The notes: generated by a model from the sequence alone, not told the origin. A stretch of 64,000 bases of DNA from Cryobacterium algoricola (GCF_004402485.1 NZ_SOFG01000011.1:1-64000); one strand, 5' to 3'; positions 46,201-54,738 are shown, counted from the first letter of the stretch. Program-made: numbers and translations.

Positions 46201-47124
46201 ATGACGTACGCCAGCGTTGTCGAGACACTCAGCACCACAACCAGTACTTCCCTGACCCGGGACACGGTCGCCCGGATCATCTGGGCTACCGTGGCCGATC
46301 CCGGAGATCCCCGCGTCGGCGCCTTGGTGGCTGCTCTCGGGGCCGAGACTGCGCTCGCGCTGCTCCTGGACGGGCCCAGCAGTGCGATTGTCGGGTTCGG
46401 TCTCGCCGGGCTGCGCGCTCAGCTCAGGGCTCGCTTTGAACGTGCGGGCGCCGCGGAGACCGTCCGGGCCAGCGCCGAGTCCGGATATCACGTCCTCACC
46501 CCGTCCCTCCAGGACTGGCCGGCCCAGCTCGAGGACCTCCGCCTCGCGGCGCCGCTGGCCTTGTGGGTGCGCGGCGACCCGGCGGTGCTCTCGATGCGCA
46601 GCGTGCTGCTGACCGGGGGTCAGGACTCGACCGGGTACGGGCGTCACGTGGCGATTGACCTGGCGTCCGGGCTCGGGGCCCGCGGGTATGCGATTGTGTC
46701 CGGTGCTGCCCGCGGCATCGACCACGCAGCCCTGGCCTCGGCGGTCGCGTCCGGCGGGCACCCGATCGCCGTACTCGCGGGCCGAGTGAACACGCGTTTC
46801 CCGGCAGACCGCGGCGCTCTCCTGGACGACGTCGCCGCGAACGGTGCTGTCGTCAGTGAGGTGCCGCCGGGAGCGACGCCAATTTGGTGGCAGTTCGCTC
46901 GACGCGGCCAGCTGATGGCCGCTCTGGCGTCGAAGACCATCGTCGTCGAAGCGAGCGCTTCGTCCGATGCACTCACTGCGGCCGAGCACGCCGTCGAGCT
47001 GGGTCGCCCGCTCGGTGCCGTACCCGGGTCGACCTCCTACGCGGCCGGGGCCGGCTACCAGGTCTTGACGGGCGAGTTCGGTGCGCGTTCAGTCACGAGC
47101 CCGCACGATGCCGACTGGCTCTGA
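46201..47124 (+). CDS. DprA/Smf-like DNA-processing protein
   Basis: 307 residues. Rossmann-like DprA core: LWVRGDPAVLSMRSVLLTGG, GYAIVSGAARGIDHAALASA, VVSEVPPGATP and TIVVEASASSDALTAAEHAV. It lacks the usual C-terminal winged-helix domain. DprA loads RecA onto incoming single-stranded DNA in transformation; in an ICE it could protect the entering strand or promote recombination. It is the only plus-strand gene inside the leftward transfer module and has its own leader (copy B) and the ribosome site GAGGGAG. Confidence 0.85.
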   Translation: MTYASVVETLSTTTSTSLTRDTVARIIWATVADPGDPRVGALVAALGAETALALLLDGPSSAIVGFGLAGLRAQLRARFERAGAAETVRASAESGYHVLTPSLQDWPAQLEDLRLAAPLALWVRGDPAVLSMRSVLLTGGQDSTGYGRHVAIDLASGLGARGYAIVSGAARGIDHAALASAVASGGHPIAVLAGRVNTRFPADRGALLDDVAANGAVVSEVPPGATPIWWQFARRGQLMAALASKTIVVEASASSDALTAAEHAVELGRPLGAVPGSTSYAAGAGYQVLTGEFGARSVTSPHDADWL

Positions 47125-47132
47125 CGACGCGG

Positions 47133-49058
47133 CTACCGGGTAAGTTCCGCGTCCGGGTCCTCGTTCCAGATCTCCCCCGTGTCGATGTCGACGCCCGCAG
47201 CGTCGACATCGACCGGATCAACTGCGGCGCCGGCTGTCTTGTACGCCGGCGTCTGCTGAAAGGTGATGGTCCGGTTCGGGAGGGCACGAAAGGGGGCGAT
47301 GGCGCCGCCTTGGACGATCCAGAAGGCGCCGTCGGCGGCTTCCCGGACGTCCTGGGGTGGGATCACGAACGAGTGTTGGGCGCGCGCGCTGCCGAGTTCG
47401 TCGCCACTGGCCCGACCGGCGGCTTCCATCCGCATTACCGTCCCGGCGTACTTGACGATCTCTTCCGGGTCTTTGGATCGGCCGAAGATCAGCGCGGCCC
47501 CGCTTGTGAGAGCCCGGCGCCGGCGGACCTCCTCGTTCGAGAGCCCGGCCGGACTCTGCGTGGCCAGGACCAGGCCGACGCCGGCGCTGCGTGCGGTTTC
47601 GAACAGGCTGCCGGCGGTGTCGCCGGGGTCTTGGGCGCCGGTGACGAGTTGCGGGAACTCATCCACGATCACGACCACCGGGCTCTTGTCGCGTCGTTCG
47701 AGGCGGGAGGCCAGGAAGTTCCGCAGGTCCAGCAGTAATAGGTCGCCCAGGCGTGCCTGGGCGTCGTCGACCGGAGACAGCGGAACGATGGTCACGTTGG
47801 CGCGCGGGGCGTCGTAGGACCAGCCGTCGGGTCCGATCCAACGCTCCAGCGGGCGGAGTGCCACCAGGAGGCTCTGGAGGGCGCGTTCTCCGGCGGTGGT
47901 GCCGTCCCGGTCGATGACCTTGTTCACCATTGACAGGTCGTACTGGTCCCGCGCATGCGGGCCCGGGTCCGTCAACCGTTCCCGCAACTCGGTCACGCTC
48001 CGGATCGGCGTCCTGTCCTGAACGGCTTGGAGGACACCGCGGATCTCGTTAAGGTAGTGCTGGTTCGCGCCATCAGGGGCGGGCATCAGCCGCATCAGCT
48101 TCGCGGTGACCTGCTCCGCAGTGCCGTTGAAGAAGTCCCACGTCCCGCCGGCGACCGCGGTGCGACCGTAGGATTCGGCGACGGCGACGAGGTCCGCGGC
48201 GTCGGCCGGGTCGCCCTTGGCGTCGATCACGAACACGGGCCACCCGTACTCGAGGGCGCAGAGCACCAGCCCGGTGATCAGGACGCTTTTGCCGCTGCCG
48301 GATTCCGCGATGATCAACGCCCGCAGCGCCGACGAGGTCCCGGGCAGGACCAGGTAGGTGCCGGTGGGGTCGACCCAGTCCCGCACCCGCCGGGCATCGT
48401 AGAACCGGTCCGCGAGAGTCCGCACGGTCACCCGGCTCGTCACGCCGAACGCGCTCCGCCCCTCGTCCAGGTGCAACGGAACGGTGACGGCGCTTCGGGT
48501 CGTGCCGGTGATGCGGCCGGTGTTCCGGTCCAGGAGCACTCCGATGCTGCGGGCGACGTTGCTGTCCGCGGCGCGCTTCCGCGCGGTCTCGATCTTCTCC
48601 TGCCGCACCACGTCCAGGATCCGGCGCGACCGCACCCGGTCCGCGATCCGCCGGCGCCGGATCGACCACGCCACCGGCAACAGCAACACCCCCGCGACCA
48701 AGTTCAGCAGCATCCACGGGACGAGAGTGGGTGCCAGGTCCGTCCGCCAGTCCACTCCGGAGAAGTACGCGTGCGCCTGCCCGGACTGCACCCACACGGT
48801 GACGAGGACGATCTCCGTTCCGACGAGGGCGGTGACGAGGGTGATGCCGATCGTGTTGGCAAGCCAGTGCCAGCGCCAGACCAGCCAGAACCGGGTCCGG
48901 GTCGCGATCCCGTCGCCGGCGATCCGCCCGGCCAGGACCGGCACCACCAGCGGGAGAGCGACCAGCACCAGCAGAACCGTGAAGATCGCTTTGAGGACAC
49001 CGGCGATCGCGTCGCTGGCGGCGTCCTCGCTCCCGGCCACGAACTGGTTGCCGCTCAT
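47133..49058 (-). CDS. Type IV coupling protein-like ATPase (TraD/FtsK type)
   Basis: 641 residues. Three N-terminal membrane segments (about 22-45, 66-92, 108-132), then a RecA-like motor with Walker A AESGSGKSVLITG, Walker B VVVIVDEFPQL and LVLATQSPAGL, as in VirD4/TraD and HerA/FtsK-like translocases. It probably brings DNA to the channel, or pumps double-stranded DNA. The start overlaps the relaxation gene by 4 bases, tying it to DNA processing. Confidence 0.88.
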   Translation of the reverse strand: MSGNQFVAGSEDAASDAIAGVLKAIFTVLLVLVALPLVVPVLAGRIAGDGIATRTRFWLVWRWHWLANTIGITLVTALVGTEIVLVTVWVQSGQAHAYFSGVDWRTDLAPTLVPWMLLNLVAGVLLLPVAWSIRRRRIADRVRSRRILDVVRQEKIETARKRAADSNVARSIGVLLDRNTGRITGTTRSAVTVPLHLDEGRSAFGVTSRVTVRTLADRFYDARRVRDWVDPTGTYLVLPGTSSALRALIIAESGSGKSVLITGLVLCALEYGWPVFVIDAKGDPADAADLVAVAESYGRTAVAGGTWDFFNGTAEQVTAKLMRLMPAPDGANQHYLNEIRGVLQAVQDRTPIRSVTELRERLTDPGPHARDQYDLSMVNKVIDRDGTTAGERALQSLLVALRPLERWIGPDGWSYDAPRANVTIVPLSPVDDAQARLGDLLLLDLRNFLASRLERRDKSPVVVIVDEFPQLVTGAQDPGDTAGSLFETARSAGVGLVLATQSPAGLSNEEVRRRRALTSGAALIFGRSKDPEEIVKYAGTVMRMEAAGRASGDELGSARAQHSFVIPPQDVREAADGAFWIVQGGAIAPFRALPNRTITFQQTPAYKTAGAAVDPVDVDAAGVDIDTGEIWNEDPDAELTR

Positions 49059-49792
49059 CGCGTCACTCCCCCAGCCGGTTGCCCGTCGACCCCGTCGAGC
49101 TCAGTCAGGACCGACGCGCCCGGGAGAACCTCGGGGCGCGGCCGGTCGAGTGCGGGACCGACCCATTGGCCGCGGATATCGAACACCGTCTCCGCCACGA
49201 GGCCAGGGCGTTCGGTGCGGAACACGTATTTGTCCGCAGCGCGGGTCACGGCCCGAGTTGCGTCCTCGGTGCAGAAGTACGCGACCCGGGTGACGCCGTC
49301 GTGGGCGAGGCGGTGTGAGTGGTTCTCGCAGATCATCTTGTAGCGTTGCCAGGTCTTCGGTGTCAGCTCCACTTCGATCAGTTCCACCTCGCCGTTCCGG
49401 ATCGCGACCCCGTCGGCCTGATGGTCCAGGCGGGCGACCGGTTTCCGGTCCCGCTGCCACGTGTACCCGTGGGCGAGGTAGCGGGCGGAGACCGCGGACA
49501 CGGCGACCTCGTGCCGGATCGTCTGCCGGAACAAGTTCGGCGCCGGCCTCCCGATCGCCGCGGCGGTCGCCCACACGATGGACGTGTCCCGGTACGTCGG
49601 CCGGGCCCGTTCCACCAGCCCCGCACCCTCGAGCCGGACGACCCACTGCTGCGCCTTCCGCGTGCTCACAGGAACCCCGGACCCGGAGAGTGCACCGAGT
49701 GCCCAGCGGATTGCATCCATTTCTGCCAGACGCACGACCAACAGCCAGTCGACCATTGACTCGTCTCGGTCTGTCCACTGCACCATCGTCAC
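49055..49792 (-). CDS. Replication-relaxation family protein
   Basis: 245 residues. N-terminal winged helix (MVDWLLVVRLAEMDAIRWALG ... VRLEGAGLVERARP), then the core RLDHQADGVAIRNGEVELIEVELTPKTWQRYKMI with the D...E-x-E-x-S/TPK pattern of the Replic_Relax family. These proteins are linked with plasmid/ICE replication or relaxation at the origin. No classical MOB relaxase is found in the element, so this may serve as the initiator of transfer. The palindrome cluster at 49.8-50.1 kb lies directly upstream. Confidence 0.82.
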   Translation of the reverse strand: MTMVQWTDRDESMVDWLLVVRLAEMDAIRWALGALSGSGVPVSTRKAQQWVVRLEGAGLVERARPTYRDTSIVWATAAAIGRPAPNLFRQTIRHEVAVSAVSARYLAHGYTWQRDRKPVARLDHQADGVAIRNGEVELIEVELTPKTWQRYKMICENHSHRLAHDGVTRVAYFCTEDATRAVTRAADKYVFRTERPGLVAETVFDIRGQWVGPALDRPRPEVLPGASVLTELDGVDGQPAGGVTR

Positions 49793-50212
49793 AATCTCCG
49801 TCCGCTCTGAAACGCCTGATTTTCTGACTTAGCTCGTCCTGTTTCTCTTGTTCCTTGTTCTTGTTTTTTGTACTTAGTTTTGTTTTTGTTTTTGTTTTTT
49901 TCTTTTACTTATCTCTCTCATACACTTCTTCCTCTTTCCCTGTCCCACCACTACCCCTTTACTTCCCAACCCCCCACACAAAGCCGTTGGGTGTGGGGGG
50001 TTGGGAAGCGAGCGCAGCGAGGGGGTCGCGGTGGGACAGGGAAAGAGGCCCCTTACCTATTCGTTTGGGTATTCGCTCTTAACGAATACCCAAACGAATA
50101 CCCAAACGAATAGGCAGCCCCAAAGACCGACCTCCTAGACCGCCGATTCCTGCCCGGAATTCGTGCGTCAGAATCACCCCGCAGGGCGGCGGCGGATGCT
50201 TCCGGATCGGTT
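49793..50212. other. Candidate origin region: T-rich tract, nested palindromes and 12-bp repeats
   Basis: 420 bases without a credible gene. In order: a T-rich tract (about 49838-49930); an outer perfect inverted repeat CCTCTTTCCCTGTCCCACC (49931-49949) with its complement at 50031-50049; inside it an 18-bp perfect hairpin CTTCCCAACCCCCCACAC (49962-49979) with complement at 49992-50009; then the 50056-50114 repeat cluster. This composition (AT-rich tract, inverted repeats, iterons beside a relaxation gene) is that of an oriT or oriV. Confidence 0.65.
50056..50114. repeat. Switchable inverted/direct repeat cluster
   Basis: A 20-nt arm (CCTATTCGTTTGGG...) at 50056-50075 is fully complementary to 50095-50114 and, in 18 bases, to 50083-50100. 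The right side is made of 12-bp direct units CGAATACCCAAA (50083-50094, 50095-50106) plus CGAATA. Two alternative stems are thus possible. Confidence 0.85.
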
Positions 50213-50578
50213 TCAGGAGTAGTCGTACCAGCGGATGACGCCGTTCGCAGTCAGTGCCAGCATCAGGGCGTCGTCGGCCTTGTCGGCGAGGTCCGCGGCG
50301 TCCCGGAGGGCCAGCTCGGCCCGGATCACGCCGGCGACCTGGCCGGCACCGCGACCGTCTTCACCGTCGTATTGGATACCATCCTGCGTTTGGGCATGCC
50401 AGGTGGCGAGCTGCTCGAACACCTGCCCCAGCAAGCATTGGGCGTTCATTAGCCGTCCGAGGAGCTCGTAGGAGTCCCCCGGATGCTCAACTGTTCGGGT
50501 GCTGTGCGCGAGCTCGCGGGCGGCGCGGCGGAGTTGCTCGGCGCTGATCAGTTGCGCGCTCTCGGCGCTGATGTCCAT
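50213..50578 (-). CDS. Hypothetical ICE protein
   Basis: 121 residues from the ATG at 50578, with AAGGAG 6 bases upstream. Helical and soluble, Ala-rich (ELALRDAADLADKADDALML). No recognised domain. It lies between the putative origin and the second ssb in the leftward operon. Confidence 0.65.
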   Translation of the reverse strand: MDISAESAQLISAEQLRRAARELAHSTRTVEHPGDSYELLGRLMNAQCLLGQVFEQLATWHAQTQDGIQYDGEDGRGAGQVAGVIRAELALRDAADLADKADDALMLALTANGVIRWYDYS

Positions 50579-50606
50579 CAGAATCTCCTTCACGTTTGCG
50601 TTCCAG

Positions 50607-50972
50607 TTACTCGTCGGTGTCGGGTGTGCGGGTGCGGCGGACTTGGGCGACGGCGCGGTTCAGGTCCGGTCCGACGACGTCTGCCTGCAGAACTCGACCG
50701 GAGCGTCGCGCTTCAGGGTCGCCCCAAGTCTCGGTGTGTTCGCGGCCGACAACCACGACCGGGTCGCCCTTGTGCAGGGTCGCAGCGACGTTCTCGCCGA
50801 GTTCGAATCGGGCCTCGACGAAGTGTGTCGTCGGCGCCTCGTGGGCCTGCCAGGTGCCGGCACGGTACTCGCCGGTGTTCTCGATCACCCGGATCTTCGT
50901 GATCAGGATCGATCCGGCCGGGACTACCTCCGGATCGGCGGCGAGGTTACCGGTGATGGTGCGTGTAGACAT
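50607..50972 (-). CDS. ssb: Single-stranded DNA-binding protein, ICE copy 2
   Basis: 121 residues; MSTRTITGNLAADPEVVPAG, then ILITKIRVIENTGEYR, HFVEARFELGENVAATLHKG and GDPVVVVGREH. It has the same length and start as copy 1 at 36456, with many substitutions, so the two are an old duplication. It lies in the early/DNA-processing part of the element next to nrdH-like, rep and xis genes, while copy 1 lies at the far end. Confidence 0.92.
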   Translation of the reverse strand: MSTRTITGNLAADPEVVPAGSILITKIRVIENTGEYRAGTWQAHEAPTTHFVEARFELGENVAATLHKGDPVVVVGREHTETWGDPEARRSGRVLQADVVGPDLNRAVAQVRRTRTPDTDE

Positions 50973-51006
50973 GATGTGCTCCTTCTCGATGGGTGGTGCG
51001 CGGGTA

Positions 51007-51288
51007 TTACTGGGGTTGTGCGGTAGTTGCCGCGGCTGCGCTCTCGACGAGGTCGAGGCGCGTTCTGAGGGCGTTGATCAGGTCGGGCCGGTAGCCGCTC
51101 CAGCTGGCGCCAGGCGCCTCGACGATAGGCGCTTGGACGTGGCCGAGGCCGGTGACGTACTCGTGCGCGACCGGGTCCTGGGTGACGTCGATGAGGGTGA
51201 ACTCGATGCCGAGCAGAGTGAGTTTCCGGAGGGTGGCGGCGCACTGTACGCAGCCGGGCTTGCTGTACACGGTGACGGTGTCGGTCAT
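51007..51288 (-). CDS. NrdH/glutaredoxin-like protein
   Basis: 93 residues. VTVYSKPGCVQCAATLRKLT has the CxxC (CVQC) of NrdH-redoxins, APIVEAPGASWSGYRPDLI matches the NrdH cis-Pro and W-SGYRPD region. It would donate electrons to ribonucleotide reductase or another disulfide enzyme, here perhaps to help supply nucleotides during element replication. AGGGAGAAC lies before the ATG. Confidence 0.88.
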   Translation of the reverse strand: MTDTVTVYSKPGCVQCAATLRKLTLLGIEFTLIDVTQDPVAHEYVTGLGHVQAPIVEAPGASWSGYRPDLINALRTRLDLVESAAAATTAQPQ

Positions 51289-51427
51289 GGTGTTCTCCCT
51301 GTCAGCGTTTGCGGGTCCGTCGAGTGGATCCCGGGCGGTACGGAACTGCGGTGTCGCGACTCAGCCGAGGCCCATGTGAGAGTTATCCACAGGCTGGTAT
51401 CGCGCGCGCGTACTGCTCCGTTGTTGT

Positions 51428-51952
51428 TCATTCCTGCTCCTTACTGTTAGGGGGGTCATTTTCTGGTCCCCTTTGAGACAACTTTCTGGTCCCCTTCAGG
51501 GACGAATTTTTGGTCCCCAGGAGGGACGAATAATTGGTCCCCTTACGGTCTGAACCGCGGAAGTTATCCACAGCCCGGGTCGTCCACGACAGTGGTCTCG
51601 AACTGGCCAAGTTGAGTTCGAATTCGGCGGTGGTGCCCTTGTGCGCCGACCTGACCCGGGTGATGGCACCGGTATCGACGAGTTCCTTGACAGCGCGTTT
51701 CACGGCCCGGTGCGCGGCTTCACTCGCGTTCTCCGGGGCCAGGAACCCCAGGGCGATCGCGGACGCTTCCCGGCCCGCGAAGTAGCGACGCGGAGGCTGC
51801 CGGGCCGGGTTGTCGGCGTCATCCCAGCATTCCAAGGCCATGTGCACGAGCAGCACGGTCGCCGTAGAGCCGAGGTTCAACCGGGCGGCAACCAGAAGGG
51901 CGTTCTTCGCCGCGAAAAGACCCACGGTCCCCTCACCGCGCTTCGCGGACAT
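51428..51952 (-). CDS. Winged-helix protein, candidate replication initiator
   Basis: 174 residues from the ATG at 51952 (MSAKRGEGTVGLFAAKNALL). A wHTH of RepA/replication-initiator character: LLVHMALECWDDADNPARQ, SEAAHRAVKRAVKELVDTG and AITRVRSAHKGTTAEFELNL. The C-terminal 35 residues are encoded by four 24-bp imperfect repeats. A longer frame upstream (to 52093) has no support. It neighbours xis and lies upstream of nrdH-like and ssb. Replication function is inference from context and iterons. Confidence 0.65.
   Translation of the reverse strand: MSAKRGEGTVGLFAAKNALLVAARLNLGSTATVLLVHMALECWDDADNPARQPPRRYFAGREASAIALGFLAPENASEAAHRAVKRAVKELVDTGAITRVRSAHKGTTAEFELNLASSRPLSWTTRAVDNFRGSDRKGTNYSSLLGTKNSSLKGTRKLSQRGPENDPPNSKEQE
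51464..51542. repeat. Four 24-bp iteron-like repeats in the 3' end of the rep-like gene
   Basis: TGGTCCCC occurs at 51464, 51487, 51511 and 51535, that is with 23-, 24- and 24-base spacing; the units also share GGGACGAA. Several contain the inverted pair GTCCC/GGGAC. Confidence 0.8.
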
Positions 51953-52095
51953 GAGCCGGTGCGGTGTCAGTGGTGCCCGATAGCGTGAGCATCGATCCCA
52001 TCCTCTGCTGGTGACGATCAGGGCCCCGGGCGACCACCCGGGGCCTTCCCACGCCTGCAACTCACGAGAGTCGCGACGGGGTCGGCCGGTCACTG

Positions 52096-52290
52096 CTACG
52101 CTTCGGCGTCGCCGCTATTGGCGCTGGCTTCGATCCACGCCATCACCTCGGAGCGCTTGTAGAGCACCGTGCGCGGAGTGGGCTTATAGAACCGCGGGCC
52201 GCGTCCCATGTATCGCAGCTGGGCCAGAGCACCGGTCTTCAGGCCGGTGATCTCACCGACGGTGGCCGGGAGGATAAATTCGTCGTCCAT
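52096..52290 (-). CDS. Excisionase-like HTH protein (MerR/AlpA type)
   Basis: 64 residues from the ATG at 52290 (MDDEFILPATVGEITGLKTG ... YKRSEVMAWIEA). A winged helix of HTH_17 type: helix-turn-helix, then RGPRFYKPTPRTVLYKR. Such proteins direct excision with a tyrosine integrase. The divergent promoter with palindrome lies between it and the XRE repressor gene. Confidence 0.85.
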   Translation of the reverse strand: MDDEFILPATVGEITGLKTGALAQLRYMGRGPRFYKPTPRTVLYKRSEVMAWIEASANSGDAEA

Positions 52291-52333
52291 GATCATCCTG
52301 TCTCGATGACAACCTTTCGGCTGTTCCAATGTT

Positions 52334-52383
52334 GAAGTCACAATATGATGACTTCTGACATTTGACAAGGCTTTGCGTAGTAT
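52334..52383 (+). promoter_or_regulatory. Operator and promoter between xis and repressor genes
   Basis: GAAGTCA-caatatga-TGACTTC (52334-52355) is a perfect inverted repeat. Overlapping it is a plus-strand promoter CTGACA (52355-52360), 17 bases, TAGTAT (52378-52383), 9 bases before the repressor ATG. The short leader suggests an almost leaderless transcript under autoregulation. Confidence 0.65.
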
Positions 52384-52392
52384 CTTGTCCGC

Positions 52393-52992
52393 ATGACAGA
52401 TTTTCGGACTGAGACGAGCATCGGCACCCGGATCCAGGCCGTGCGGAAACATCGTGGCATCCGGACCACGAAGGAGCTCGCGGACAAGATCCCAGGCGGA
52501 AACGTGACTGAGGCGGTCCTGCAGAACATCGAAGCCGGCCGGAAATCCGACCTGTCTGTCAGCCAACTGCTCAACATCGCCAACGCACTGAGCGTCTCCC
52601 CGTTATTCCTGCTGGCACCAGTCGGCCATCCAACCAGCACGCTGGATCTGCCGAATCTGGGCGACGCATTCGACGGCATGACCGTCCTCGAGTTCGACGC
52701 CTGGGTATCCGGCGAGACCGACGGAGCCTACCGGTGGACCACCACCGACGAACGCTCCGAACGCTCCGAACTGCAGGCCATGCGCGAACTAGACGGCCTC
52801 ATTCGGGAGCGCAAGCGTCTCGCGAGCAACCTCGAGGTCGAGGCATCACTGGACGCTCTGCACGGCGAGTCCGAGATGGGGCAACCCTGGAACACGACCG
52901 CGGCACGACTCGAAGAGGCCACCCGCCGGATTGCCCAGCTGTCGTCCTACCTCACCTCGGCGGGCTGGGACCTCGAGGGTTGGACGGACTAA
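52393..52992 (+). CDS. XRE-family repressor of the ICE
   Basis: 199 residues. N-terminal XRE helix-turn-helix (IGTRIQAVRKHRGIRTTKEL, VTEAVLQNIEAGRKSDLSVS, NALSVSPLFLLAP). A central linker and a C-terminal helical, coiled-coil-like segment (RSERSELQAMRELDGLIRER; ARLEEATRRIAQLSSYL). It resembles immunity repressors of actinophages and ICEs that bind the divergent palindrome upstream and keep xis/rep silent. Gene is head-to-head with xis. Confidence 0.85.
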   Translation: MTDFRTETSIGTRIQAVRKHRGIRTTKELADKIPGGNVTEAVLQNIEAGRKSDLSVSQLLNIANALSVSPLFLLAPVGHPTSTLDLPNLGDAFDGMTVLEFDAWVSGETDGAYRWTTTDERSERSELQAMRELDGLIRERKRLASNLEVEASLDALHGESEMGQPWNTTAARLEEATRRIAQLSSYLTSAGWDLEGWTD

Positions 52993-53111
52993 GCACGCTC
53001 CATGACCATCTAGTCGGGCGGCCGAACGTCTGACGTAGCCGCAATAGTGATCGACAGCAAGGAACCGAGAAACTCCAATAGACCAACGGACACAGAGACC
53101 GAGGTGGAGCC

Positions 53112-54383
53112 ATGGGAAGCATCACTCCGTACGAAACCAGCCTGGGCAAGCGATACCGGGTGCGGTACCGCAAACCCGACCACACCCAGACCGACAAACG
53201 CGGATTCAGGACAAAACGTGACGCGGAACTCTTCCTCGCGGCCACCGAAGTGCGCAAGGCCACCGGTGAATACATCGACGCGAAGGCGTCCAGAATCACA
53301 GTTACCGAGTTCGGCACGCGGTGGCTGCGCACGCAGACTCACCTCAAGCCCAGCTCCTACAGCGTTATCGAGATCGCCTGGCGTGTGCACGTCCAACCGC
53401 TGTGGGGCCATCGGCTGATCGGCGAGATTCGCCACGGCGAAGTTCAAGAGTGGATCAGCACGCTGTCCGCCTCCAAGAGTCCAACTGTAGTGCTGCGAGC
53501 GTACGGCGTCTTAGCCGGAATAGTGGACGCCGCGGTCAAGGACCGCCGACTACCCTCCAATCCTGCCCGAGGCGTGAATCTGCCCCGGAAGGTCGGGAAG
53601 CAACGGCACTATCTCAGCCACGAACAGGTCCAGGTGCTCGCGGACGAAGCCGGCAAGAATGCCACCCTGGTCCTCTTCCTCGCCTACACCGGTCTGCGCT
53701 GGGGCGAGGCTGTCGGATTGCGGGTCGACAGCGTCGATCTCGTCCGGCGCCGTGTCCTCGTGCAAACCAACGCGGTCAATGTGCGCGGGCGCATCGTGAG
53801 CGGCTCACCCAAAGGGTACGAGGTACGCAGCGTGCCGTTCCCGGCGTTCCTGGCCAAACCAATGGGTGCCCTGTGCGCTGGCAAAGACCGAAGCCTGCTC
53901 GTGTTCGGCAGCGGGCATGAATTCCAGCCGACACCCACTCACGGCGACGGGTGGTTCGCCGGCGCTCGAAAACGAGCACGTCTGAGCGACCCTGCAATCC
54001 CGGCTGGACTGACCTTGCACGACCTGCGTCACACGGCGGCGTCCCTGGCCATTTCGGCGGGCGCAAACGTTAAAGCCGTGCAGCGAATGCTCGGCCACGC
54101 CTCCGCAGCGATGACTCTGGACACCTACGCCGACCTCTTCGACGACGACCTAGATGCCGTTGCAACCGCCCTCGATCACGCGAAAACTATTTCAAGTGTG
54201 GGCAAAATGTGGGCACGGGCCAATTCGCCGGCGAGCGAACAGCCCTACATCCCAGTGTTTCATTGGGAAGTAGGGGGTGAAGTGAGTGTGCCCCTGGAGG
54301 GATTCGAACCCCCAACCGTTTCCTTAGGACACAACCGAAAATGCTATCTATTTCGCCAAGATTATCGTTTTGATCAGGGATAA
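53112..54383 (+). CDS. Tyrosine site-specific integrase
   Basis: 423 residues. N-terminal arm-binding domain (ETSLGKRYRVRYRKPDHTQT), SAM-like core-binding domain (about 60-165), and catalytic domain with Arg in YTGLRWGEAVGL, H-x-x-R in LHDLRHTAASLA, His in MLGHASAAMTL and the nucleophile Tyr in DTYADLF. The last codons run straight through the 45-bp tRNA-Arg-derived repeat (VPLEGFEPPTVSL), so the gene end overlaps the attachment site. This is the integrase for tRNA-Arg insertion. Confidence 0.95.
   Translation: MGSITPYETSLGKRYRVRYRKPDHTQTDKRGFRTKRDAELFLAATEVRKATGEYIDAKASRITVTEFGTRWLRTQTHLKPSSYSVIEIAWRVHVQPLWGHRLIGEIRHGEVQEWISTLSASKSPTVVLRAYGVLAGIVDAAVKDRRLPSNPARGVNLPRKVGKQRHYLSHEQVQVLADEAGKNATLVLFLAYTGLRWGEAVGLRVDSVDLVRRRVLVQTNAVNVRGRIVSGSPKGYEVRSVPFPAFLAKPMGALCAGKDRSLLVFGSGHEFQPTPTHGDGWFAGARKRARLSDPAIPAGLTLHDLRHTAASLAISAGANVKAVQRMLGHASAAMTLDTYADLFDDDLDAVATALDHAKTISSVGKMWARANSPASEQPYIPVFHWEVGGEVSVPLEGFEPPTVSLGHNRKCYLFRQDYRFDQG
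54286..54330 (-). repeat. Attachment-site repeat (tRNA-Arg 3' end copy)
   Basis: Forty-five bases identical to 56351-56395, which includes the acceptor, T-arm and anticodon region of the tRNA-Arg gene. Here no tRNA 5' half follows, so it is a duplicated 3' end created by integration. Confidence 0.92.
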
Positions 54384-54403
54384 TAAGTAGCGATATGGTC
54401 CTG

Positions 54404-54423
54404 GTGTACACAACGGTGTACAC
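54404..54423. repeat. Paired GTGTACAC palindromes
   Basis: GTGTACAC-aacg-GTGTACAC. Each half is itself palindromic, and the whole is an inverted repeat. The same structure is at 56252-56271 near the other copy of the 45-bp repeat. Confidence 0.8.
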
Positions 54424-54498
54424 ATACAGACTGATCGAAAACGCACGCCTCGCGCGCAGCAGTAGACCCGACGGTCCAAGCACATACGACAAAGCCGA

Positions 54499-54729
54499 TT
54501 AGTGCTCTTCCTTCGTTCTCGCCGCGATGGTGAAGACAACTGCGAGGTAGGCAATCACAGCCACGGGGACCACCGTCGAGACGATCGGCATCAAAGCCGG
54601 GATGGGTGCGATCCAGTAGAGAACAAGTGCGACTACGGATAGGACCCCGATGACGATGCCAATTGCCGCGTACACGGGTGTCCTGATGACTCGCCGCGCT
54701 TGGCGTCCTAGTGTTTCACTGTCTTTCAC
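54499..54729 (-). CDS. Small two-helix membrane protein
   Basis: 76 residues with two hydrophobic helices (PVYAAIGIVIGVLSVVALVL and ALMPIVSTVVPVAVIAYLAV) and charged ends (MKDSETLGRQARR; RTKEEH). It is encoded 9 bases after the secreted-protein gene, so the two form an operon. No family assigned. Confidence 0.7.
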   Translation of the reverse strand: MKDSETLGRQARRVIRTPVYAAIGIVIGVLSVVALVLYWIAPIPALMPIVSTVVPVAVIAYLAVVFTIAARTKEEH

Positions 54730-54738
54730 GATTGCCTC

